8,599 nucleotides of DNA from an uncultured Clostridium sp. (GCA_900552885.1 USBM01000085.1:1-8599); one strand, 5' to 3'. Positions 1 to 6,170 are shown, counted from the first letter of the stretch. Translations and numbers: made by a program. Notes: generated by a model not told the origin, from the letters alone.

Positions 1-165
1 AAAACCTGCCTGCATGATACGCTTATGAATATACATATATGTCGAATACACGCTTGGATCGCCGATTGTAAGCATTGCCACATTTTTGCCTGCTTCAAGC
101 TCACTTACTATGTCACTGTATATCTTATTGTGTGATATAGTAAGCTTTTCCTTGTCCTTTATCAT
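1..165 (-). pseudogene. cobI: CobI/CbiL fragment: precorrin-2 / cobalt-factor-2 C20-methyltransferase, N-terminus missing, continues past the window edge
   Basis: Reading the minus strand from about 165 to 1, with codons that in plus coordinates begin exactly at position 1, gives 55 residues that match the middle of CobI/CbiL. They start MIKDKEKL, then a conserved-looking SH pair, then GKNVAMLTIGDPSVYSTYMY and IHKRIMQAGF. The GDPxxYSTY segment is the signature of this SAM-dependent tetrapyrrole methylase, which methylates C20 in corrin ring synthesis. From memory of the family this corresponds to roughly residues 85-140 of a protein of about 230. The N-terminal part, with the GVGPGDP motif, should lie upstream but that DNA instead encodes the transglutaminase-like protein in another frame. 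The frame stays open to about 243, but the residues there have no CobI character, and there is no convincing ribosome site before the ATG at 165. I therefore read it as a 5'-truncated gene. Whether the 3' part is intact lies outside the window. The call rests on motif recognition, not on a search. Confidence 0.75.
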
Positions 166-982
166 CCCATGTTGCATCCGCATTATACCATTCTCCATCC
201 ACTTTAATAACATTCCATGCATGCCCCTCCACCTCATCGTTATCTACAGCATATCCGCTCACTATTCGCACCGGTATATTCATATCTGCCAAAATATGAA
301 AAAGTGCCATACTATATCCATTACAAACCATTACACCATCCCGAAATCCTTCATAATCCAGGTAATTGGTATAGATATAATCATAATCCACACTATTGAT
401 GATATAGTCATATGCCGCCTTGACACTCTCAAAATCGGACTCTTTTTTCCATGCCTCTGCTACGGTGCGCATATTCGCATAATAGGTGTCGATCTCCTTT
501 TTGGGATATTTATACTGAAACTGCATATACACCCTCACCGTATATCCATCTGAAAAATGACCCTTTTCAATAGACAAATCAATATTATTTACAAAAAAAA
601 TCTGATACCCACCACTAGTCAATAAATCATCTTGATTATAGTAACAATAATAATCATCTAGAATATCATCTTTCCATACACTTACTTTCGTATCATAATA
701 TATGTCATTTTCATGATTTTTAATACGATATCCTATATCTTGAAACAACGCATCTTTACTATCCACCTTAACAATCGTTTTTCCCTTATCATATTTACAA
801 TTTTCTCCAGACTCTCCCCATTTTGCTCTTATCTCTTCCTGTTCTCTTAACGCTTCCCTTATTTGTTGCATCATCTCCTCGTCATTGGGATAGAATGCAT
901 ATGCATGAACCGGAAACAACAAGAACCATCCCCCCACGACAACAATTATTCCTAAAAATATTCTTTTGATCTTTATTCCCAT
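125..982 (-). CDS. Secreted transglutaminase-like (Tgl superfamily) protein, probably 3'-truncated
   Basis: The 285-residue product has a basic start, a hydrophobic segment (about 8-24) and a possible signal peptidase site after AYA (27-29), so it is probably exported or membrane-anchored. Residues 36-55 are charged and likely helical. The C-terminal third carries a transglutaminase-like cysteine protease fold with the full triad: Cys220 (VCNGYSMAL), His254 (GHAWNVI) and Asp269 (NADATWDD). Such domains in Firmicutes may process or cross-link surface proteins or peptides; no substrate can be read from the sequence. The protein ends only 16 residues after the catalytic Asp, whereas relatives normally continue with a further strand or tail. 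The last codons overlap a CobI-encoding frame, so the native 3' end is probably lost around 163-170. The start at 982 has GGAG 8 bases upstream (991-994). The gene lies behind a hairpin terminator and looks separately transcribed, though I found no clear promoter. Confidence 0.8.
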   Translation of the reverse strand: MGIKIKRIFLGIIVVVGGWFLLFPVHAYAFYPNDEEMMQQIREALREQEEIRAKWGESGENCKYDKGKTIVKVDSKDALFQDIGYRIKNHENDIYYDTKVSVWKDDILDDYYCYYNQDDLLTSGGYQIFFVNNIDLSIEKGHFSDGYTVRVYMQFQYKYPKKEIDTYYANMRTVAEAWKKESDFESVKAAYDYIINSVDYDYIYTNYLDYEGFRDGVMVCNGYSMALFHILADMNIPVRIVSGYAVDNDEVEGHAWNVIKVDGEWYNADATWDDKGQGKAYYITQ

Positions 983-1026
983 TGTCCTATCTCCAATCGC
1001 CCTCCACTATTAATATATACAAATAT

Positions 1027-1058
1027 AGGAAGGTTCAGATGCTGTTCTAAACCTTCCT
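1027..1058 (-). terminator. Hairpin terminator after the NlpC/P60 gene
   Basis: A 13-base inverted repeat (1027-1039 with 1046-1058) has a 6-base loop and, in the minus-strand transcript, a single G-U wobble; one more A-U pair extends it. The stem core is AGGAAGG/CCTTCCT. It lies 29 bases beyond the stop codon of the NlpC/P60 gene. The sequence after the stem on the minus strand is AT-rich (ATATTTGTATATATT) rather than a clean T run, so termination may be incomplete and allow some readthrough into the transglutaminase-like gene. Confidence 0.65.
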
Positions 1059-1087
1059 AATATAATCGATTCAATATCCACTTATAA

Positions 1088-2188
1088 TCAATCCCAGATA
1101 ATTCTCGCTGCTGCACATGGAGTACGGTATCCTACGCTTGATACAATAATACCGGTTGTAGAACTGCTGGCATGTACAACCTGTCCACCACCAATATACA
1201 TCGTTACATGTCCGATCGAACCATCCCTACCACGATAGAATAAAAGATCACCCGGCTGGATGGAAGACAGGTCTACACTAGATAACCCCTGCATCTGTGC
1301 TGCTGCGGTTCTTGGCAAACCATAACCAAAGTGTGCATATACACTCATCGTAAATCCGGAGCAGTCTGTACCATTGGTAAGACTTGTTCCCCCATATACA
1401 TATGGATTACCAACAAACTGCAATGCGTAGTTGACAATCTCCTGACGCTTCGTACTTGTCATCTCAGCCAAACGTGCCTGTTCTTCTGCTTCCTTCTGCT
1501 TCCGAATCTCTTCTTCTTCCGCAACAGAAATCGCATGTGAGAATCCGTAAGAAATATCTACATATTCTGATGATACATAACCTTCAATATCGGAATCCAC
1601 CTGAATGTATGTCCATCCATCTACATCATCGTCTCTTGGAATCACCTCATAAGATTCCCCTTCCGGGATCATAGTCAGACATTCACTGTTCTCATCCTGT
1701 TCCGCACGTACATAAAGTGTTGTTGTATTCACCTTGGCAACCTTGGGGCAAGTCTCTGCAGCATATGCTCCCGCGGCATCACCAAACAACAGATAGTCAT
1801 TACGAACATATCCCATTGTAATTCCAGATTCAATCTTCGTCCAAGTATCACCCTTCTCAACAACTAATGCAATACCATGCACCGGAAGACTTCCGACACG
1901 TTCTGAATTCTCATCTGGTTCCGCACGTACATTCACGGCTTCCTCTACATACGCAAGACATTTACCTTCAAATTCCGGATATTGGCATGTTGGTGCCTCT
2001 TCCTCCGTGGTAACATCCTCTTCCTTAATCTCTTTCACATTCAGACTTGCTACATACTGATCTAACGCATATGTGATACCAACATTTGAATCATCTAACA
2101 CTTCTGCCTGACTGACAAATGCCGGTGTTAACATTCCAATCGTTCCTACTGCTAAAAAAGCCATGCTTATAACGCTGCTCTTCTTCAC
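1088..2188 (-). CDS. Secreted SH3-SH3-NlpC/P60 cell-wall endopeptidase
   Basis: This 366-residue protein probably cleaves peptide stems of peptidoglycan (D-Glu-diamino-acid type endopeptidase), acting outside the cell. Layout: signal peptide 1-28 (KKSS start, hydrophobic core, VSQA cleavage region), an acidic linker to about 75, a first bacterial SH3 domain about 77-136, a second about 148-213, a charged probably helical linker 222-246, and the NlpC/P60 domain about 247-366. The catalytic residues are visible: Cys276 in TDCSGF, His327 in GHVTMYIG and His339 in VVHAS. I start it at GTG 2188 because AGGAGG (2195-2200) lies 6 bases before it and the signal peptide then begins properly; the longer ORF from 2239 would add 17 unlikely residues overlapping the preceding gene. 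It follows the YjfB gene by 22 bases, so the two are probably cotranscribed, and a hairpin follows it. Substrate specificity cannot be read from the sequence. Confidence 0.92.
   Translation of the reverse strand: MKKSSVISMAFLAVGTIGMLTPAFVSQAEVLDDSNVGITYALDQYVASLNVKEIKEEDVTTEEEAPTCQYPEFEGKCLAYVEEAVNVRAEPDENSERVGSLPVHGIALVVEKGDTWTKIESGITMGYVRNDYLLFGDAAGAYAAETCPKVAKVNTTTLYVRAEQDENSECLTMIPEGESYEVIPRDDDVDGWTYIQVDSDIEGYVSSEYVDISYGFSHAISVAEEEEIRKQKEAEEQARLAEMTSTKRQEIVNYALQFVGNPYVYGGTSLTNGTDCSGFTMSVYAHFGYGLPRTAAAQMQGLSSVDLSSIQPGDLLFYRGRDGSIGHVTMYIGGGQVVHASSSTTGIIVSSVGYRTPCAAARIIWD
1689..1932 (-). repeat. Direct DNA repeat marking the SH3 domain duplication
   Basis: Positions 1689-1713 and 1908-1932 are 25-base direct copies with two mismatches, offset by 219 bases (73 codons, in frame). 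They encode the RAEPDENSE and RAEQDENSE segments of the two SH3 domains. Outside this segment the two domains are much more divergent, so the match may mark a constrained ligand-binding segment or local gene conversion. Confidence 0.8.
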
Positions 2189-2194
2189 AATATA

Positions 2195-2200
2195 CCTCCT
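2195..2200 (-). promoter_or_regulatory. Ribosome binding site deciding the GTG start of the NlpC/P60 gene
   Basis: The minus strand reads AGGAGG, then six bases, then GTG AAG AAG. No comparable site precedes the upstream in-frame ATG at 2239, which would lie inside the YjfB gene. Confidence 0.85.
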
Positions 2201-2210
2201 ATTCTGTTCC

Positions 2211-2396
2211 CTATAATCTAACATCAATATTCTGTCCAACCAATGGATTCACAGAGCGTTCCAACATCTGTGTCAAAGCCTCTCCGTTCGCCTGATCCAT
2301 ATCAAGTGCCTTGTCTAACAACTTCATTCCGATTGCAGAATTCGTATTCGCATTCGATAATACTGTGGTTGATAACCCTAATCCTTGAATATCCAT
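2211..2396 (-). CDS. YjfB-family putative motility peptide
   Basis: This 61-residue protein begins MDIQGLGLST and ends NPLVGQNIDVRL. The MDI start, the small helical middle with alternating Leu/Met/Asp (AIGMKLLDKALDMD), and the conserved (N/H)P-x-(L/V)G-x-NID ending match my memory of the YjfB motility family, whose Bacillus member belongs to the SigD motility regulon. Its biochemical role is unknown; it is small, without signal peptide or membrane segment, and so probably cytoplasmic. I chose ATG 2396 because AAGAGG (2405-2410) is 8 bases upstream, while the in-frame GTG at 2402 would be only two bases from that site. It sits 22 bases before the cell-wall hydrolase gene and behind a strong promoter, suggesting one transcript. 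No SigD-like promoter (TAAA-15-GCCGATAT) is seen, so any motility regulation would be indirect. Confidence 0.8.
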   Translation of the reverse strand: MDIQGLGLSTTVLSNANTNSAIGMKLLDKALDMDQANGEALTQMLERSVNPLVGQNIDVRL

Positions 2397-2426
2397 ATTC
2401 ACTACCTCTTCTCATCTTAAAACATG

Positions 2427-2444
2427 TGTTACAAATATGTTACA
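2427..2444. repeat. Tandem TGTTACA direct repeats, 11-base period, candidate operator
   Basis: TGTTACA occurs at 2427-2433 and again at 2438-2444, one helical turn apart, on the plus strand. The pair covers the expected transcription start and early leader of the yjfB-nlpC unit. Same-face direct repeats at a start site fit a repressor or activator site, but an AT-rich coincidence is possible. Confidence 0.4.
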
Positions 2445-2453
2445 GATATAATT

Positions 2454-2482
2454 ATTATATTGCATTTTCTCAGCTTTTGCAA
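2454..2482 (-). promoter_or_regulatory. Sigma-A type promoter for the yjfB-nlpC unit
   Basis: On the minus strand TTGCAA (2477-2482) is followed by exactly 17 bases and then a perfect TATAAT (2454-2459). The -35 box lies inside the last codons of the alpha/beta hydrolase gene. The expected start near 2447 leaves a leader of about 50 bases before the YjfB ATG. A 15-base palindrome (2446-2460, ATATAATAATTATAT on this strand) overlaps the -10 box. Confidence 0.75.
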
Positions 2483-3417
2483 CCGTAAAATTGTTGTTTA
2501 ATCTCTTGTATAAATTGGTCAAGTTCCTCAAAAACCTTATCCCGTTCTACTTCATTATGGATCTCATGACGCATATTCTCAAATAAAACAGCATGAATGT
2601 CTTCATATCCTAATTTACTTAACCGATTGACTGCCTGTCTCCACTTTCTATTGTTAATGTAACAAGGGTCATCCTCTCCGGATAGGAAAAGAATCGGAAG
2701 TTTCGGATTCTGTACCAGATACCCCGCCTCTTTATATACGATCCACTCTAAATGCAGCAAAGTTAATATTCCATTCATCGTATAAGTAAACTGACAAAGT
2801 ACATCCCTATTAAATTCTTCTGCCACCTCTTCCCTTGCCGCAAGCCATGCACCCTTACGACCTTCTTTCCGGAAACGTCGCTCAAAACTATTCACAACCA
2901 ACCCCTGTATAAATGTTGACCGGTACTTGTCGCTTTTCCACACTGCAATACATTTTGCAAGAAGAATTCCAAACGGAACCCCCTCATTATAAGAAGGACA
3001 GCCCCCTACTACCAGACCATCAATCGCATTATCATGATTTTTCAAATACGCCCGGACCGCTAATGAGCCCATGCTGTGTCCATATAACACGAGTGGCAAA
3101 TCCGGATAAGCTTTCCGTATCTGACAGGTTGCATAATAGATATCCTCCACAAATCCCTTCTCCATGGAATCATAACAGTATCCGATATCTTCCTGTGTTC
3201 TCACACTTTCTCCGTGTCCCCGGTTATCATGTATCAGTGTAATATACCCACATTCTGCCATCTTCTCCATAAACGGATAGAAACGTTCTTTGTGTTCATT
3301 CATGCCATGCACAAACTGCACAATGGCAGTCGGCTGTTCCGGAATCATGCACATCCCATGAACAGGAACCTGATCATACTGTGACACAAATGAATATCTT
3401 CTCTTCTTAACAACCAT
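2470..3417 (-). CDS. Alpha/beta hydrolase, lysophospholipase / monoacylglycerol lipase-like
   Basis: This 315-residue cytoplasmic hydrolase has the usual family landmarks: oxyanion region FVHGMNEH (about 36-43), HDNRGHGES (63-71), nucleophile elbow GHSMG with Ser115, an acidic residue in SGEDD (Asp249 or Asp250) and His284 in MRHEIHNE. The arrangement matches the serine aminopeptidase S33 / monoacylglycerol lipase (Hydrolase_4) group, which cleaves fatty acyl esters of glycerol or lysolipids; the exact substrate is unknown. I start it at ATG 3417, which has TGGAGGAAGG just upstream (3421-3430). An earlier ATG at 3480 overlaps the regulator's stop as ATGA and would add 21 residues with no family resemblance; coupled translation from it cannot be excluded. 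The gene directly follows the TetR-family regulator, so it may be that regulator's target. No terminator follows it; the next promoter begins within its end. Confidence 0.88.
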   Translation of the reverse strand: MVVKKRRYSFVSQYDQVPVHGMCMIPEQPTAIVQFVHGMNEHKERFYPFMEKMAECGYITLIHDNRGHGESVRTQEDIGYCYDSMEKGFVEDIYYATCQIRKAYPDLPLVLYGHSMGSLAVRAYLKNHDNAIDGLVVGGCPSYNEGVPFGILLAKCIAVWKSDKYRSTFIQGLVVNSFERRFRKEGRKGAWLAAREEVAEEFNRDVLCQFTYTMNGILTLLHLEWIVYKEAGYLVQNPKLPILFLSGEDDPCYINNRKWRQAVNRLSKLGYEDIHAVLFENMRHEIHNEVERDKVFEELDQFIQEIKQQFYGCKS

Positions 3418-3420
3418 ATA

Positions 3421-3430
3421 CCTTCCTCCA
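3421..3430 (-). promoter_or_regulatory. Ribosome binding site deciding the hydrolase start
   Basis: The minus strand reads TGGAGGAAGG, then TAT, then ATG at 3417, placing GGAGG 7 bases from the start. The alternative ATG at 3480 has only AGGGA directly abutting it. Confidence 0.75.
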
Positions 3431-3476
3431 TATATAACGTTGCTGCCATTGTCAACTCCGCAACATACTGTCTCCA

Positions 3477-4052
3477 TCATTCCCTAGTATCCAGATCTAC
3501 ATTAAATCCGGTTGATAATTTCTCTGACACCTCGATCATTGCTTCTTCCATCTGCTTCACATCAAATTCTTTCAACACGCCAAGATATCCGTTGATCACA
3601 AAAGTAACATATAAATGATGCCGGAAATATTCCTCGGTATTCCTTCCCATTCCTGCTGCTACAAATTTATCCATAATCGTATCAATTACAGCACGTTCTA
3701 ACTTCTGTACCATAGGCTGCATGCCTTTTCTCTGCATAAGCATCCCGAGTCCGGTTGGTTCTTTAAAATGTGCATCCCCTATCCGTTTCCACATTTCCGG
3801 TGCCTTACGGATCGTTTCCTGATACGGATATTCCTCTATGATCGCACATACATCCTGAATCAACTGATTCTCAATAGATTCCTCCAGATCATAGATATCC
3901 CTATAATGCAGATAAAAAGTACTCTTATTAATATCCGCCTTTGCACACAATTCTTTAATCGTAATCTCATTCAACTTCTTGTCTTTCGTCAGTTCGCAAA
4001 ACACATCACAGATTGCCTTCTTGGTCTTACGAACTCTTCGATCTTCTGCCAT
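3477..4052 (-). CDS. TetR/AcrR-family transcriptional regulator
   Basis: This 191-residue protein has an N-terminal TetR-type DNA-binding domain: a first helix RKTKKAICDVFCELTKD (8-24) and the helix-turn-helix at about 29-50 (EITIKELCAKADINKSTFYLHY), here written as separate motifs EITIKELCAKAD and INKSTFYLHYRD. The variable C-terminal half (60-191) resembles the short TetR_C_8 type seen in DhaS-like regulators of Firmicutes; it should bind a small ligand and dimerise, but the ligand is not readable. I choose ATG 4052 because GAAGGAG (4061-4067) is 8 bases upstream; the longer start at 4091 would fall inside the -10 box of the promoter described here. Its stop overlaps an ATG in the hydrolase reading frame (ATGA at 3477-3480), so the two genes are tightly linked. 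An inverted repeat across its -35 box suggests autoregulation. Confidence 0.88.
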   Translation of the reverse strand: MAEDRRVRKTKKAICDVFCELTKDKKLNEITIKELCAKADINKSTFYLHYRDIYDLEESIENQLIQDVCAIIEEYPYQETIRKAPEMWKRIGDAHFKEPTGLGMLMQRKGMQPMVQKLERAVIDTIMDKFVAAGMGRNTEEYFRHHLYVTFVINGYLGVLKEFDVKQMEEAMIEVSEKLSTGFNVDLDTRE

Positions 4053-4060
4053 ATATGCAA

Positions 4061-4067
4061 CTCCTTC
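4061..4067 (-). promoter_or_regulatory. Ribosome binding site deciding the TetR start
   Basis: GAAGGAG stands 8 bases before ATG 4052 on the minus strand. This and the promoter position rule against the in-frame ATG at 4091. Confidence 0.8.
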
Positions 4068-4089
4068 ACGTTTTATCATCTTGTATTGC

Positions 4090-4118
4090 ATTTTAGCAGA
4101 TTACTAGACCATTGTCTA
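4090..4118 (-). promoter_or_regulatory. Promoter of the TetR-hydrolase unit
   Basis: On the minus strand TAGACA (4113-4118, five of six consensus bases) is followed by 17 bases and TAAAAT (4090-4095, five of six). The -35 box begins with the trxB stop codon TAG. A start near 4083 leaves about 30 bases of leader containing the ribosome site for ATG 4052. Confidence 0.65.
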
Positions 4119-4123
4119 TAATC
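4099..4123. promoter_or_regulatory. Inverted repeat over the -35 box, candidate TetR operator
   Basis: The plus strand has arms GATTA-c-TAGAC (4099-4109) and GTCTA-TAATC (4114-4123) around a CATT centre: ten paired positions with one extra base. It covers the -35 box of the regulator's own promoter and the trxB stop codon, a typical location for TetR autorepression. It could alternatively form a weak RNA hairpin at the trxB 3' end, but no T run follows. Confidence 0.5.
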
Positions 4124-5012
4124 GGATATATTTCTCTGCCGAAGTTGCCGCATTTGCCCCATCTGCAACTGCTGTAATGATCTGTCGAAGTTCTTTCGTT
4201 CTGACATCTCCCGCTGCAAAAAATCCTGCCGCCGAAGTCTTACCGGTCTCGTCCGCAATAATATAACCGTTACCATCTAACAGCACGATCCCCTGTAACA
4301 GATCCGTTGCCGGCTGCATACCAACTGCCACAAACACTCCGGATACTTCTAGCGATCTGCCATCCTCTAAGTGCAACTCTGTAACAGCCTGTTCTCCTTT
4401 CACCTCCTGCACCTTTGCAGGAACGACCAGTTCAATATTGTCCGTCTCCTTCAGTTTCATAAGTGTTGTCGTATCTCCGCGGAACACATCTCTCCGATGT
4501 ACGAGATATACCTTGTTACAGATATCAGACAGATAAATGGCATCATCCATCGCCGTATTACCACCACCAACGACTGCAACATCTTTTCCTTTGAAAAATG
4601 CACCATCGCATGTTGCACAGTAAGAGACACCCTTACCGGAAAGTTCTTCTTCTCCCGGTACACCTAAATGTCTGTGGCCCGCTCCCGCTGCATATACCAC
4701 CGTCTTCCCCTCTAAGGTCTCTCCATTTTTCAAATGAACATACCAGCGATCGGCTGCTTTCTCGAACCGGATCACTTCGCCATCCTTAAATTCCACACCC
4801 AGCCCCTCTGCATGGGAACGAAACTTCTCGCCAAGCTCATATCCATTGATGCCCGGAAGCCCCAGATAATTATCTACATGGCTGCTCTCTGCCACCTGAC
4901 CGGTTCCGTAATATACCTTCTCGATCACAAGAACCGATAACCCGGCTCTCTTGCCGTATACCGCAGCCGACATACCTGCCGGACCGCTCCCAACTATAAT
5001 AATATCTACCAT
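4116..5012 (-). CDS. trxB: Thioredoxin-disulfide reductase (FAD/NADPH)
   Basis: This 298-residue flavoprotein, close to normal TrxB length, transfers electrons from NADPH through FAD and a redox disulfide to thioredoxin in the cytoplasm. Visible motifs in order: FAD-binding GSGPAG (8-13), the redox pair CATC (Cys132 and Cys135) in YCATCDGAFF, NADPH-binding GGGNTA (149-154), HRRDVFRG (172-179; the HRRxxxR pattern fits NADPH rather than NADH), and the second FAD motif GDVR (268-271) followed by RQIITAVADGA. The ATG at 5012 is 12 bases after the stop of the rhodanese-TtcA gene, with GGAGG (5019-5023) inside that gap, so the two are almost certainly cotranscribed and perhaps coupled. Thiol reduction fits a neighbour that handles persulfide sulfur. 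No thioredoxin gene is in the window. It could act on another small redox protein, but the motif set is classical. Confidence 0.96.
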   Translation of the reverse strand: MVDIIIVGSGPAGMSAAVYGKRAGLSVLVIEKVYYGTGQVAESSHVDNYLGLPGINGYELGEKFRSHAEGLGVEFKDGEVIRFEKAADRWYVHLKNGETLEGKTVVYAAGAGHRHLGVPGEEELSGKGVSYCATCDGAFFKGKDVAVVGGGNTAMDDAIYLSDICNKVYLVHRRDVFRGDTTTLMKLKETDNIELVVPAKVQEVKGEQAVTELHLEDGRSLEVSGVFVAVGMQPATDLLQGIVLLDGNGYIIADETGKTSAAGFFAAGDVRTKELRQIITAVADGANAATSAEKYIRL

Positions 5013-5024
5013 CTCTTACCTCCA

Positions 5025-6170
5025 TTAATACTCATCCAGAAAATGATGTTTCACACCATCCTTCTTATATGCAATAATCGTATTCAGATTCACATTTTCC
5101 ACACTTCGGAAGATATTCTTCTCGATCACATCACTCCGTTCACTGAGCATCTTAATAAGCTCTTTGATCTCTGCTCGCTTCGAACCCTTTTCCGTTCCTC
5201 CACAGGAAGCACAGCTTTCCGTAAACCGGCACGCACACTGGATAAAATGCAGCTTATTGTAATCACGCCAATGCTTGATATCATCCTCCCGGATCAGATA
5301 CATCGGGCGGATCAGCTCCATGCCCTCAAAATTTGTACTGTGAATCTTCGGCATCATTGTCTGAATCTGTCCTCCATATAGCATACCCATAACGATCGTT
5401 TCTATTACATCATCAAAATGATGTCCCAATGCGATCTTGTTGCAGCCTAACTTCTGTGCCTGACTATAGAGATGTCCCCTACGCATTCTTGCACACAGAT
5501 AACACGGAGATCCTCCGATATCGTCCTTTGCTACCGTATTAAAGATATCAGATTCAAACACCGTGATCGGCACCTCTAAGAACTTGGCATTATCTAATAT
5601 CGTCTGATAATTGATATCGTTATATCCAGGATTCATGACCAGATATTCTACCTCAAAGTTCTTCTTTCCATGCCGTTCTAACTCCTGAAACAGCTTTGCC
5701 ATCAGCATGGAATCCTTGCCACCGGAGATACAGACTGCAATCCGGTCTCCGTCCTGAATCATATCATACTCATTGATTCCTTTTACAAACGGACGCCAGA
5801 TCTCTTTGCGGAATCGTTTGACAATACTGCGTTCCACATACTTACAATCGATTTCCGGCTCTTCCCCCTGTTCCATCATCCGTTGTAATTTTAACCGCAG
5901 ATAAGAATGAAAGCCATTCTGAATACTGTATGCCTCGTATCCCTGCTCTACCAGATTCTCTGCTATCTCGTCACTCTTCTGTCCGGTATAACAAATGAGA
6001 TAGACCGGCCTGTCCTTCGCAATCTCATCCTTATGTTCTTCTAATTCTTCCCAGAACAGATTCACGGCCCCCGGGTAGGTCTCTTTCTCATATTCTTCCG
6101 GACTTCTCAGATCAATGATCTGTTTTTCTCTCTTATCCTGTTCTATCTCCTCAATCTTCTTCCTGAACAT
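5025..6170 (-). CDS. ttcA: Rhodanese-TtcA family fusion: PP-loop tRNA thiolation-type ATPase
   Basis: This 381-residue protein joins two parts. Residues about 10-95 are a rhodanese domain with candidate persulfide Cys60 in VYLICYTGQKSDEIA, preceded by IIDLRSPEEYEKETYPGAVN. Residues about 115-345 are a TtcA-like PP-loop ATPase with SGGKDS (149-154), CYLC (Cys223, Cys226), RRGHLY and LGHHFDD (249-254), closely resembling E. coli TtcA, which makes 2-thiocytidine at tRNA position 32 using an Fe-S cluster. A cysteine-rich segment (Cys312, 314, 320, 323) probably supplies the remaining cluster ligand. The rhodanese half could deliver sulfur to the PP-loop half; this is inference from the fusion. 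The actual tRNA base modified in this lineage is uncertain. AGGAAGG (6181-6187) lies 10 bases before ATG 6170. It follows tcdA after 89 bases without a visible terminator and precedes trxB by 12 bases. Confidence 0.9.
   Translation of the reverse strand: MFRKKIEEIEQDKREKQIIDLRSPEEYEKETYPGAVNLFWEELEEHKDEIAKDRPVYLICYTGQKSDEIAENLVEQGYEAYSIQNGFHSYLRLKLQRMMEQGEEPEIDCKYVERSIVKRFRKEIWRPFVKGINEYDMIQDGDRIAVCISGGKDSMLMAKLFQELERHGKKNFEVEYLVMNPGYNDINYQTILDNAKFLEVPITVFESDIFNTVAKDDIGGSPCYLCARMRRGHLYSQAQKLGCNKIALGHHFDDVIETIVMGMLYGGQIQTMMPKIHSTNFEGMELIRPMYLIREDDIKHWRDYNKLHFIQCACRFTESCASCGGTEKGSKRAEIKELIKMLSERSDVIEKNIFRSVENVNLNTIIAYKKDGVKHHFLDEY

Noticed and set aside
119..127. Simple frameshift explanation for the short Tgl C-terminus
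   Set aside because: No other frame past 125 restores a transglutaminase-like tail; the open frame there reads as CobI, so a junction explains the data better than a one-base error.
86..553. Open plus-strand frame of 155 codons
   Set aside because: It lies wholly opposite the transglutaminase-like gene, gives an Ile/His/Ser-rich product with no motif, and has no ribosome site. The other plus-strand frames (for example 2913-3242, 5043-5381, 6747-7148, 8097-8510) are likewise low-complexity shadows of minus-strand genes.
2446..2460. Palindrome ATATAATAATTATAT as a terminator of the hydrolase gene
   Set aside because: It is pure A/T, has no T run after it and coincides with the -10 box of a good promoter.
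2397..2482. SigD-type flagellar promoter before yjfB
   Set aside because: No TAAA-15-GCCGATAT-like arrangement is present; the sequence fits the housekeeping type instead.
4457..4663. Second minus-strand frame inside trxB
   Set aside because: It is a shadow frame over the CATC and NADPH-binding region of trxB with no motif or ribosome site.
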